From: JBCBXA01 sp039816825
GTDB lineage: Bacteria; Pseudomonadota; Alphaproteobacteria; Rhizobiales; Rhizobiaceae
Reading direction: 5' to 3'
DNA length: 5,499 nt
Assembly (NCBI GenBank): GCA_039816825.1
Contig: JBCBXA010000139.1
Coordinates: forward strand, 1 to 5,499
Every line of letters starts with the position of its first letter. The first letter of the stretch is position 1. The translations under genes were made by a program, and so were the position numbers. Shown in pieces: positions 1-4,786 of the stretch. The notes under the pieces were generated by a model, which was given only the letters and a program-made list of their open reading frames with translations, was not told where the DNA came from and searched no databases.

Positions 1-492
1 CATGACAGCTGCCACCATGGCGTCGAGAATGCCGTTGTGGCCATTATCCATGGGGTTGGGAGTCTGGTAGAAAAACACACCTCCTGCCTGCTCGGTGGCT
101 GCCTTCAGCATGGCATATTGCTCTCTATGGAGCGCTGGCGTCAGCTCCGGCTCATAGGCACCGTTAATGCCAAAATTGGCGATCACCAGATCGGGCCGAT
201 GCGCGGCAATGTGCTCTACGATCGTCATGCCGTCGTAGAGCGGTTGTTCCAAAGCATTGCCAAGCGTCAGCCCGCCCTGGGCAAAGTTGCGCACCTGATG
301 CGTTCCGACCCCAAACTCGCTGTTCAGGAATGCCTGCAGAAGAACCCCCGGCGCGAACGGGTTCTGAACGGGCTCATTGTTGAAGACCGACACGCCTCTC
401 TGAGTGGAGTCGCCGTAAAGATAAATGTCCGCAGCGCGGATCGGCGTCAGCCCCAGAACAATAAACACAAATGCCGTCAGCACGGTGCGCAT
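1..492 (-). CDS. Secreted SGNH/GDSL-type hydrolase, C-terminal part cut off by the window edge
   Basis: The minus-strand frame is open from the ATG at 492 to the window edge, giving 164 residues. Residues 1-21 form a signal peptide: Arg2, a hydrophobic core (VLTAFVFIVLGL) and an A-A cleavage region. The mature protein begins DIYLYGDSTQRG, which carries the block I GDS motif with the likely nucleophile Ser29. Residues 69-74 (NFAQGG) fit block II, which supplies an oxyanion glycine. Residues 104-112 (IANFGINGA) fit block III, with Asn110 as the second oxyanion residue. The block V Asp-x-x-His should lie beyond the left edge. SGNH enzymes hydrolyse esters or deacetylate carbohydrates; the substrate cannot be read here. 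The export signal implies action in the periplasm or outside the cell. The ATG is supported by a GGGAGG site nine bases upstream. The gene appears to be transcribed alone, because a terminator-like hairpin lies upstream. Family call fairly secure, exact role unknown. Confidence 0.8.
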   Translation of the reverse strand, partial: MRTVLTAFVFIVLGLTPIRAADIYLYGDSTQRGVSVFNNEPVQNPFAPGVLLQAFLNSEFGVGTHQVRNFAQGGLTLGNALEQPLYDGMTIVEHIAAHRPDLVIANFGINGAYEPELTPALHREQYAMLKAATEQAGGVFFYQTPNPMDNGHNGILDAMVAAVM

Positions 493-501
493 GGCCAGTT
501 G

Positions 502-507
502 CCTCCC
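502..507 (-). promoter_or_regulatory. Ribosome binding site of the SGNH hydrolase
   Basis: On the minus strand this reads GGGAGG, nine bases before the ATG at 492. It decides the start: the resulting protein begins directly with a signal peptide, and the longer overlapping minus-strand frame at 477-851 is not needed. Confidence 0.7.
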
Positions 508-823
508 ATTCCCGGCTCGGAGCTGAACAGTCCTAGGCGCCTGGGCAGCCAGATTAGGACGCCGCCAATACAACAAGCAAGAAACGCTGCGACCCAATCG
601 AAGCGGGAAATCGCTGGCTCGGGAGCATTGCGGAGAGTGCTCGAACCATACAGTTTCGCAAGACGAACAGCCGTCCGAGCCTTTGCATGGCCCGGGCTTT
701 GCCCACCGCCCCGCGGAACGGATTGGCGAAGCGAATTTAGCGTGAAACAAAAAGTAGCGGAGAGTAGAGGACGAAGTCCGAACTCGAAGCTAGCGCATAT
801 TGGGTTGGCGGGCGGCAATGTGC

Positions 824-851
824 AAAAAATGGCGGAGAGATAGTCCGCCAT
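824..851 (-). terminator. Intrinsic terminator hairpin, minus-strand direction
   Basis: Read on the minus strand, ATGGCGGA (851-844) pairs perfectly with TCCGCCAT (836-829) around a 7-base loop, and the stem runs into a run of T residues (829-824). A GC-rich 8-bp stem plus T tract is the classic rho-independent form. It would stop transcription entering from the right before the SGNH hydrolase. The same bases resemble the 3' end of a tRNA-Ser gene, so the hairpin could have formed by chance where an inserted element joined a tRNA end. Confidence 0.55.
830..843 (-). other. Possible attachment-site scar: 3' end of tRNA-Ser without the tRNA
   Basis: The minus strand reads CTATCTCTCCGCCA followed by TTTTTT. 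From general knowledge, alphaproteobacterial tRNA-Ser genes often end in CCCTATCTCTCCGCCA and then a T-rich terminator. Here the match stops after 14 bases, and no T arm, anticodon arm or other tRNA part precedes it. Such orphan tRNA ends typically mark the distal end of an integrated element. In that reading, the SGNH-hydrolase side is old chromosome and the decayed DNA from 844 rightward is the element. Fourteen bases is short, so chance remains possible. Confidence 0.35.
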
Positions 852-903
852 ACTAGATATTTATCTTATTGATTTTTATAATAATTTTTTAGATGCCCCA
901 GCT

Positions 904-925
904 TATTCCCACCTATATTCCCACC
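904..925. repeat. Direct repeat TATTCCCACC x2, 12-bp period
   Basis: TATTCCCACC occurs at 904-913 and again at 916-925, separated by TA. The pair lies about 60 bp from the tRNA-Ser-like end, next to an AT-rich stretch (852-893). Short direct repeats near an attachment core are the usual form of arm-type binding sites for tyrosine integrases, but no integrase gene is visible, so that role is inferred. Confidence 0.4.
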
Positions 926-978
926 CTAAACCTTCAACCGACAGATTTAGCTCTTTGGGAAGGTGTTGTTCTCGCGTT

Positions 979-1113
979 GCGTTCCAATCAGAACAGATCG
1001 ACGCTCTGGTCTAGGACTTCGTAGGAAAAGCTGAGGGAGACAATCTGAAATTGACGTGAAAGCTCGAGCTAAAGCTGCACAACGGGATAGGGGGGCAATC
1101 TGTCAAGGCGTGA
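979..1113 (+). pseudogene. Decayed fragment of a small charged, possibly coiled-coil protein
   Basis: One plus-strand frame reads AFQSEQIDALV, then a TAG stop (1012-1014), then DFVGKAEGDNLKLT, then a TGA stop, then KLELKLHNGIGGQSVKA, ending at TGA 1111-1113. The pieces are in one frame and look protein-like: a helical, charged pattern with alternating Leu and Lys/Glu. The pattern faintly recalls DUF1640-type coiled-coil proteins (an E/Q-Q-x-D/E-A-L segment followed by a K-L-E-L-K-L helix), which I offer only as a possibility. No start codon or ribosome binding site was found. A chance frame cannot be excluded. Confidence 0.25.
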
Positions 1114-1414
1114 GCTTCAGTTGAGGTGTCCCTAGATTTGCAGACGCTTTTGTAACAATATTGTTTAGTAGCGGCCTATCACTTTCCGGCCTCCGAAGTT
1201 CTAACAACTGCGCCTTGCCACCGAGCCCAAGCGCTTCCTCCAGTTTTAGTAGGTCGAACTGCTGAACCCACCTACAAAAAACGGATGTCGCACCAGCGGC
1301 CGCCGCCAGCTGGGCTCAAGCTCTCATCGCAGCTGCGGATGCCTCACTCGAAACAAGTTTTCCGTCGCTACGGCTAGTGCTTCTATTTCTGGTGCAGTTG
1401 CCCAAACCTAAAGG
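1103..1414 (-). pseudogene. Decayed minus-strand reading frame with one internal stop, unrecognised
   Basis: From about 1414 leftward one minus-strand frame is open except for a TGA at 1318-1316. The part after that stop is 70 codons to TGA 1105-1103 and looks like real protein: it begins AQLAAAAGAT, continues with a helical segment VQQFDLLKLEEALG and ends ANLGTPQLKLTP. The part before the stop includes DGKLVSSEASAAAMRA. I do not recognise the family. There is no convincing start, and the upstream end runs into the inverted repeat at 1401-1446. It overlaps the end of the neighbouring plus-strand relic by a few bases. Best read as a fragment of a dead gene in an old mobile region. Confidence 0.3.
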
Positions 1415-1446
1415 CGGAATGACACAAGCGCTAGCTTAGGTTTGGG
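1401..1446. repeat. 11-bp perfect inverted repeat with 24-base loop
   Basis: CCCAAACCTAA at 1401-1411 is exactly repeated in reverse complement, TTAGGTTTGGG, at 1436-1446. There is no T tract on either side, so this is not an ordinary terminator. It could be an operator or the ends of a tiny palindromic insertion. It lies between two decayed reading frames. It lacks the conserved flanks of the repeats inside the IS relic and so is not one of them. Confidence 0.5.
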
Positions 1447-1536
1447 TCCTCCCAGAGCGCTTTAACATACGCGGGCAAGATGACCCGCAAGGTATCGCAG
1501 GCAAACAGAGCTTATATGGGCCTTGTAGTATGATAC

Positions 1537-1716
1537 GTGATATCAGGGAAGTTTTATGGTTCTTCTGCCATCGCTGATCCTTCAATTTCTGGACCCGCGG
1601 CCATTGTTTATCCGAAGAGTGGCGCCATCGCCCCGTGAAGCGCAAGAGATAAGCCCGATGTGTTTCTGGCTCGTCAGAAAGCTGTCGGTAAAGCTGGTTC
1701 TCTATTTAGAGGCTGA
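1537..1716 (+). pseudogene. Decayed plus-strand reading frame with one internal stop, unrecognised
   Basis: From GTG at 1537 the frame reads residues such as GKFYGSSAIADPSISGP and AAIVYPKSGAIAP, meets TGA at 1636-1638, and continues in the same frame with KPDVFLARQKAVGKAGSLFRG to TGA 1714-1716. Both halves look like genuine protein sequence, so this is probably the 3' end of a gene broken by a nonsense mutation. I do not recognise the family. No ribosome binding site supports the GTG, and upstream the frame is closed by stops. The IS relic begins about 65 bp downstream, perhaps having landed in or beside it. Confidence 0.25.
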
Positions 1717-1895
1717 GAAGCCCCTATGTCCTTCCCCGCTAAACCTGGGCCGCTACACTTGGACTGATAGGGGGATTGCGCATTGCGAGGAAACGACATT
1801 TAGACGAAGACGTGCTGAAGCTGCTGCGTGAGATTGAGCTTAAGCTGACAGCTGGCAATGACGTGGCATCTGCGTGTAGGAGCGTTGGGATCAGT

Positions 1896-1935
1896 CCCTC
1901 TCATTGATTGCTGTGCAATCAATTGCCGGTCAATG
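1896..1935 (-). repeat. Palindromic mini-element, copy 1
   Basis: In its own orientation (minus strand) it begins CATTGACCGGCAA and ends TGAGAGGG. Between these ATTGATTGC pairs perfectly with GCAATCAAT around ACA: 9 bp, 1923-1915 with 1911-1903. It splits the orfA HTH. Removing these 40 bases joins ATCAGT to GAAGCG and restores GISEATYYNW in frame. No duplicated target bases are seen. Confidence 0.85.
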
Positions 1936-2040
1936 GAAGCGACCTACTACAACTGGCGGAAACGGTTTGGCGGGATGGGCCGGTCGCAGCTGTCGGAGAT
2001 GAAGAGCCTTTAGAAAGAGAACGCGCGGCTGAAGAAGATC

Positions 2041-2079
2041 CCTCTCGGCGTTTGCTTCGCAAAAGCCTACCGGGCAATG
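2041..2079 (-). repeat. Palindromic mini-element, copy 2
   Basis: On the minus strand it begins CATTGCCCGG and ends CCGAGAGG. The stem GGCTTTTGC / GCAAACGCC has one mismatch and closes on GAA, so the tip is the very stable DNA mini-hairpin GCGAAGC. Removing 39 bases joins AAGATC to GTCGCG and restores KIVAELELDK. At 39 bp this copy happens to be in frame and contains no stop codon. Confidence 0.8.
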
Positions 2080-2115
2080 GTCGCGGAGCTTGAACTGGAC
2101 AAGCTCATTCTCAAG

Positions 2116-2152
2116 CAGTGCCGGCAAGCGAACGCATGCATTCGCTGAGAGG
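2116..2152 (+). repeat. Palindromic mini-element, copy 3
   Basis: It begins CAGTGCCGGCAAG and ends CGCTGAGAGG. AGCGAA (2127-2132) pairs with TTCGCT (2141-2146), and the inner GCATGC is itself a palindrome. Removing 37 bases joins CTCAAG to GAAAGT and restores LILKESLNHLK at the end of orfA. Confidence 0.8.
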
Positions 2153-2370
2153 GAAAGTCTAAACCATCTAAAGCCCAGGGCCTGACCCCCGAGGAGCTCC
2201 GTCAGGCCGTCATTCACACACGCCAGCAGCTCGCCACGTCTGAGCGGCGAATGTGCCGGGTCGTCGGCTTGGCCCGGAGCACCCTGCAATATCGCCCAGC
2301 ATCCAAAGACGATGATGCGTTGCGGTTGGCAATGATCCGGCTGGCGAAGCAATACGGCCGATATAGCTAT

Positions 2371-2410
2371 CCGCTGGCTGGCAGGCGTTTGCACGGCAAA
2401 CGCTTAGACG
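2371..2410 (+). repeat. Palindromic mini-element, copy 4
   Basis: A more diverged copy: the left flank TGGCTGGCAGGCG matches the consensus TGCCCGGCAAGCG at 10 of 13 bases, and the right end reads TTAGACG instead of TGAGAGG. The stem GCGTTTGC (2385-2392) / GCAAACGC (2396-2403) is perfect around ACG. Removing it joins AGCTAT to CGCAAG and restores SYRKITELLH in orfB. Confidence 0.7.
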
Positions 2411-2511
2411 CGCAAGATCACCGAACTGCTCCACGTCGAGGGCTAGCGTGTCAATCACAAGAAGGTCGAGCGGCTCTGGCGCGAGGAAGGGCTACAGCTT
2501 CCGCAGCGCCA

Positions 2512-2558
2512 CATTGGAGCCGGTCAAGCAAACGATCCGGGGATCGTTTGTCAGGCGG
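2512..2558 (+). repeat. Palindromic mini-element, copy 5 (most diverged, longest)
   Basis: It begins CATTGGAGCCGGTCAAG, that is, the consensus with a few extra bases, and ends TCAGGCGG. The stem is the longest of the set: CAAACGATCC (2529-2538) with GGATCGTTTG (2541-2550), 10 bp around GG. It sits in the Arg/Lys-rich segment of orfB between LQLPQR and RKRLHHKDSS. The exact ends are uncertain by a few bases because the host sequence here is not well constrained. Confidence 0.6.
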
Positions 2559-2637
2559 AACGCGCAAAAGGCTTCATCATAAAGACAGCTCGATCATCCG
2601 CTTGAGGCCCACGCATCCGAACCATGTTTGGGCTATC

Positions 2638-2674
2638 CATTGCCCGGCAAGCGATGCTCGCATCGCTGAGAGGG
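2638..2674 (+). repeat. Palindromic mini-element, copy 6 (best defined)
   Basis: It begins CATTGCCCGGCA, has the stem AGCGATG (2650-2656) / CATCGCT (2661-2667) around CTCG, and ends GAGAGGG. Removing exactly 37 bases joins GGGCTATC to GACTTC and restores HVWAIDFLHDK, including the first catalytic Asp of the transposase. The boundaries are therefore fixed by the host protein and no target duplication is present. Confidence 0.85.
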
Positions 2675-2939
2675 GACTTCTTGCACGACAAGCTCAGCAA
2701 TGGCCGCACCTACAAGATGCTGACGGTTCTTGATGAGTACACGCGTCAAGCCTTGACGGTGACCGTGCGCATCAAAATGGGAGCGAACGACGTTCTCGAA
2801 GTCCTCTACCCACTTTTGCTAAGGCACGGAACGCCCGAATTCATCCGCTCAGATGACGGACCAGAGTCTGCTGCTGAAGCCATGCAGGACTGGCTGCGAC
2901 GCGTTGGCATCAGCCCATACGCATCTATCCGGGCTCACC

Positions 2940-2977
2940 CCCTGTCGGCGGTGCTTCGCTTGCCTGTCGGACAATGC
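2940..2977 (-). repeat. Palindromic mini-element, copy 7
   Basis: On the minus strand it reads CATTGTCCGACAGGC at the left and CCGCCGACAGG at the right. The stem GGCAAGC / GCACCGCC is imperfect (wobble pairs and one bulge) but closes on GAA, giving the GCGAAGC tip seen in copy 2. Removing about 38 bases joins GGCTCACC to ATGGGAG and restores GSPWENGYNERF, the segment holding the catalytic Glu. Confidence 0.7.
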
Positions 2978-3171
2978 ATGGGAGAATGGCTACAATGAAC
3001 GGTTCAACGGAACACTGGGCAATGAAACCCGAACAAGGAATGTTGCCCACCGTCAGACAGGCCCAAACCGCTATCAATATCTGGCTCCGACAATATAGCC
3101 ATGTCGGGCCGCATCATGCATTGAACATGTGACCGCCAGTGCCTGAAACTCTACTAGAGAAAACCCAAATC

Positions 3172-3462
3172 GGTGCTGTGCTTCCAAAGTTGCCCTCGGT
3201 TAGTGACGGGGCTTTCCGAGAGCATAGCAGCTCTTTATCCAGTTCTGGCCGCGCGAGGCCCGGTCCGCTGATCTTGTCTGCGAAAACCTGCCAAAACTGC
3301 AAAGATTTTGCCGGGGGGTGTCGTTGTTAAGTGATTGATCTTAGCCAGGGCAGAGTGATCGGATAAAACGACGTAATTTGGCGTCAAAACTGGAAAACTT
3401 AGTTTCGTTTGGTATGCGGGCTTTCAGCGTCAAATAAAACGGGAAAGCCCACAATGGTGGTG
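3172..3462. other. Non-coding gap between the IS relic and the operon end
   Basis: About 290 bases without a supportable gene. The orfB frame happens to stay open to TAA 3328-3330 (ending with Cys-rich residues KTCQNCKDFAGGCRC), but no start, ribosome site or family match supports a gene. The right terminus of the IS relic should lie in this gap, but I could not identify an inverted repeat. The only structure noted is the hairpin at 3418-3450. Confidence 0.5.
3418..3450 (-). terminator. Possible transcription end hairpin after ridA
   Basis: On the minus strand GGGCTTTC (3450-3443) pairs with GAAAGCCC (3425-3418), 8 bp around a 17-base T-rich loop, beginning 12 bases after the ridA stop. There is no T run after the stem, so it is not a textbook intrinsic terminator. 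It may instead be an mRNA 3'-end stabilising hairpin or a site of factor-dependent termination. Confidence 0.3.
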
Positions 3463-3852
3463 CTACGATTGGGGCTTATAAGCTGTGACATCAATCTCGA
3501 TCTTAGCATCTACCATGAGCTGGGATCTAACGGTCGAGCGTGCGGGGGCGCCGTTCTGAAAGTAGCTCGCATAGACGCGATTGAACGTCCAAAAGTCACG
3601 TGGATCGTCTAGCCAGACATTGACCTTTGCGACGTCATCCAACGTGCAACCCGCCTTCGCGAGAACGGTAATTACATTCTCCATTGTGCGCTTTGTCTGT
3701 GCTTCGATCCCGCCTGGCTCGATCTCGCCGTTCTCATTCATGGCCACCTGGCCAGAGATGAAGACAAAGTCGCCTGCGCGAACGGCAGGCGAAAATGGCA
3801 AAGCTTGCCCACCGGCACCTGTGCGTTCTGCACCAATTCGTTCAATTGACAT
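3463..3852 (-). CDS. RidA family (YjgF/YER057c/UK114) enamine/imine deaminase
   Basis: A complete 129-residue protein, the normal family length. The family signature lies at 104-125 (ARSTVRSQLMVDAKIEIDV and following), with Arg105, which in RidA holds the substrate carboxylate, and Glu119, matching E. coli Glu120. The position of E. coli Cys107 is Thr. SGQVAMNENGEI (33-44) is the usual strand-turn near the active site. RidA proteins form trimers in the cytoplasm and hydrolyse the enamine/imine intermediates released by PLP-dependent dehydratases, preventing damage to other PLP enzymes. The ATG at 3852 lies inside the end of the kinase gene (11-bp overlap) and has a strong AGGAGAA site, so the two are probably translationally coupled. 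It is the last gene of the operon. Its pairing with a PLP dehydratase-like gene two genes upstream fits the known chemistry. Family call secure; the particular RidA subgroup is not decided. Confidence 0.93.
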   Translation of the reverse strand: MSIERIGAERTGAGGQALPFSPAVRAGDFVFISGQVAMNENGEIEPGGIEAQTKRTMENVITVLAKAGCTLDDVAKVNVWLDDPRDFWTFNRVYASYFQNGAPARSTVRSQLMVDAKIEIDVTAYKPQS

Positions 3853-4786
3853 GATGTTCTCCTGTTCTTTCGATGTGCTTCAGAGTTTGGGAAAAAGTCG
3901 GGATCGGCGCGACGGCACCGAACCTCTGAGTTGAGAGAGCCGCAGCAACATTGGCCCATTCAGCCGCTTCAAGAGCCGACGATCCACGCAGTCGCTCTGC
4001 AAGAAAGGCTCCGTTGAAGCAATCGCCTGCCCCGGTCGCATCTTGGGGCATGACGGCTATTGGGGGGACATGAGCCGTCGATGTGCCGTTGGAAACAAGC
4101 ACGCCTTGAGACCCCATCGTCAGGACAACCTCAACAGCCCCTAAAGTGTGATAGAACGCAACGATCTGCTCGGGATCGTCATAGCCTGTCAGCTGGGTCG
4201 CATCCTCCAAACTTGGCAATGCCAAATCACACAACTCCATCACTGCATGGGTGGTGTGGCGGGCCTCCTCTAAAGGCCAAAGCCTGGTCCGAAGATTGGG
4301 ATCAAAAGCGAAAAGCCCGCCACCAGATTTGGTAATCCTTGCGGCTTCGTCAACCGCTGCTCCCATATCGGCGCTGACAGCAAGTGAGATCCCTGAAGCA
4401 TAGAACATCTTTGCCTGAGAAAGAGTCGCTAGCGGTAGATCACCTGGTCCAAAATTTCGCGCTGCCGAGTGGGTTCGGCGATACGAGAAATGGTGCCCCT
4501 GGGTGTCGTGCGTGACAAAATATAGCCCGGTTTCATGACCTGAATCTACCAAGACATGATCGTGCAAGACGCCTTCGTCTTCCCACAATGCCTTAAGATC
4601 TTGACCAAACGAGTCGTCGCCAATCTTCGAAATAAGCCCTGTATTTGCGTTCTGGCGTGCCGCCGAGATTGCAACATTGGACACATCCCCGCCAAAACCC
4701 TTTAGGAAGCGACCGTCGGATTGTTGGTTGAATTCTACCAGAGGCTCCCCGAGGCAAAGAAGCTCAACATGATTGGGTGTCGTCAC
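3842..4786 (-). CDS. kdgK: PfkB-family sugar kinase, likely 2-keto-3-deoxygluconate kinase
   Basis: A complete 314-residue ribokinase/PfkB-family enzyme. The N-terminal sugar-binding motif is GFGGDVSNVAISAAR (30-44). YRRTHSAAR (102-110) and FDPNLRTRLW (161-170) are typical of KDG kinases, in which the Tyr/Arg pair and the D-P-N-x-R loop contact the keto-acid substrate. The C-terminal ATP/anion-hole motif is DATGAGDCFNGAF (249-261) with the catalytic base Asp255. The expected reaction is 2-keto-3-deoxy-D-gluconate + ATP to KDPG, feeding the Entner-Doudoroff route. The start is a GTG at 4786. No ATG exists near the N terminus, and the GTG overlaps the upstream stop as GTGA (4 bp), with AGAGG nine bases upstream. 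It overlaps ridA by 11 bp at its 3' end. Related PfkB kinases for other sugar acids cannot be excluded, so the gene symbol is tentative. Confidence 0.85.
   Translation of the reverse strand: MTTPNHVELLCLGEPLVEFNQQSDGRFLKGFGGDVSNVAISAARQNANTGLISKIGDDSFGQDLKALWEDEGVLHDHVLVDSGHETGLYFVTHDTQGHHFSYRRTHSAARNFGPGDLPLATLSQAKMFYASGISLAVSADMGAAVDEAARITKSGGGLFAFDPNLRTRLWPLEEARHTTHAVMELCDLALPSLEDATQLTGYDDPEQIVAFYHTLGAVEVVLTMGSQGVLVSNGTSTAHVPPIAVMPQDATGAGDCFNGAFLAERLRGSSALEAAEWANVAAALSTQRFGAVAPIPTFSQTLKHIERTGEHHVN
3857..3863 (-). promoter_or_regulatory. Ribosome binding site of ridA, inside the kinase gene
   Basis: The minus strand reads AGGAGAA, ending four to five bases before the ATG at 3852. The site lies within the last codons of the kinase gene, which fixes the start of ridA and supports independent re-initiation at the overlap. 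Confidence 0.75.

Larger units (their letters stand above)
1782..2185 (+). pseudogene. IS3-family transposase orfA, pseudogene
   Basis: The frame starts where a start codon is expected but reads ATT (1782), followed by ARKRHLDEDVLKLLREIE. It continues through an HTH region with ACRSVGIS, is broken by repeat copy 1, and resumes with EATYYNWRKRFGGMG. Then comes SQLSEMKSL, a TAG at 2011-2013 where Glu is expected, then KENARLKK, repeat copy 2, and VAELELDKLILK. Repeat copy 3 follows, then ESLNHLKPRA and TGA 2183-2185. The HTH_Tnp domain plus leucine-rich zipper is typical of OrfA, which binds the IS ends and is fused to OrfB by -1 frameshifting in live elements. Length without the insertions is about 95 residues, normal for the family. 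Confidence 0.8.
1782..3171 (+). mobile_element. Decayed IS3-family insertion sequence (two-frame orfA/orfB type), riddled with palindromic repeats
   Basis: Piecing together the plus-strand frames gives an orfA helix-turn-helix/leucine-zipper protein followed, in a shifted frame, by an orfB rve-type integrase. This is the standard IS3-family layout, with a style close to the IS407/IS51-like groups. Lesions that I can see: seven insertions of 37 to about 47 bp, nonsense codons at 2011 (TAG), 2444 (TAG) and 3130 (TGA), a probable ATG-to-ATT start change at 1782, and a loss of about 2 bp near 3021-3057. The terminal inverted repeats and target duplication could not be resolved, so the real ends of the element lie somewhat outside the coordinates given. 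The element is surely inactive. Confidence 0.85.
2182..3171 (+). pseudogene. IS3-family transposase orfB (DDE integrase core), pseudogene
   Basis: The frame starts LTPEELRQAVIHTRQQL, overlapping the orfA stop in the -1 frame as usual, and runs through the HTH_21 region to QYGRYSY, where repeat copy 4 interrupts. It resumes RKITELLHVEG, meets TAG at 2444 in place of Trp, and continues RVNHKKVERLWREEGLQLPQ to repeat copy 5. After KDSSIIRLRPTHPNHVWAI repeat copy 6 splits the codons just before the first catalytic Asp (DFLHDKLSNGR). The second catalytic Asp is in IRSDDGPE. Repeat copy 7 sits inside the sequence for GSPWENGYNERFNGTL, whose NER holds the catalytic Glu. A small deletion near 3021-3057 and TGA at 3130-3132 follow, and the last recognisable residues are PETLLEKTQI. 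The frame then stays open to 3330, but I see no family match there. Confidence 0.8.

Noticed and set aside
37..843. Long plus-strand open frame of 268 codons
   Set aside because: It lies opposite the SGNH hydrolase, which has a signal peptide, catalytic motifs and a ribosome site. The plus-strand product has no recognisable features, is rich in Arg and Pro as expected of an antisense shadow, and runs on through non-coding DNA.
477..851. Minus-strand frame of 124 codons ahead of the SGNH hydrolase
   Set aside because: It starts inside the terminator hairpin, has no ribosome site, shows low-complexity composition in its first half and no family signs. A hydrophobic stretch near its end is not enough to call a gene.
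1556..1831. Plus-strand frame of 91 codons before and into the IS relic
   Set aside because: It reads the start of orfA in the wrong frame. The protein-like signal in this area is in another frame (1537-1716).
1930..2458. Minus-strand frames opposite orfA/orfB
   Set aside because: Antisense shadows of the transposase, whose plus-strand pieces match IS3-family OrfA and OrfB.
1896..2977. CRISPR array
   Set aside because: The seven repeats have mixed orientation, irregular spacing (about 75 to 300 bp), variable centres, and the intervening DNA is transposase coding sequence, not spacers.
1896..2977. Ribosome-bypassed inserts or introns that leave the transposase functional
   Set aside because: Removing all seven inserts still leaves stops at 2011, 2444 and 3130, a lost start codon and a small deletion, so the host gene is dead regardless. 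Bypassing remains untested but is not needed.
2251..3098. Three overlapping plus-strand frames read as separate small genes
   Set aside because: They are consecutive pieces of one orfB broken by repeat copies 4 to 7, by nonsense codons and by a small deletion.
3139..3330. Plus-strand frame of 63 codons ending in a Cys-rich tail
   Set aside because: It begins with the last residues of orfB (PETLLEKTQI) and merely stays open afterwards. No start signal or family support was found.
4060..4335. Plus-strand frame of 91 codons opposite the kinase
   Set aside because: Antisense shadow of the PfkB kinase, whose motifs are complete on the minus strand.
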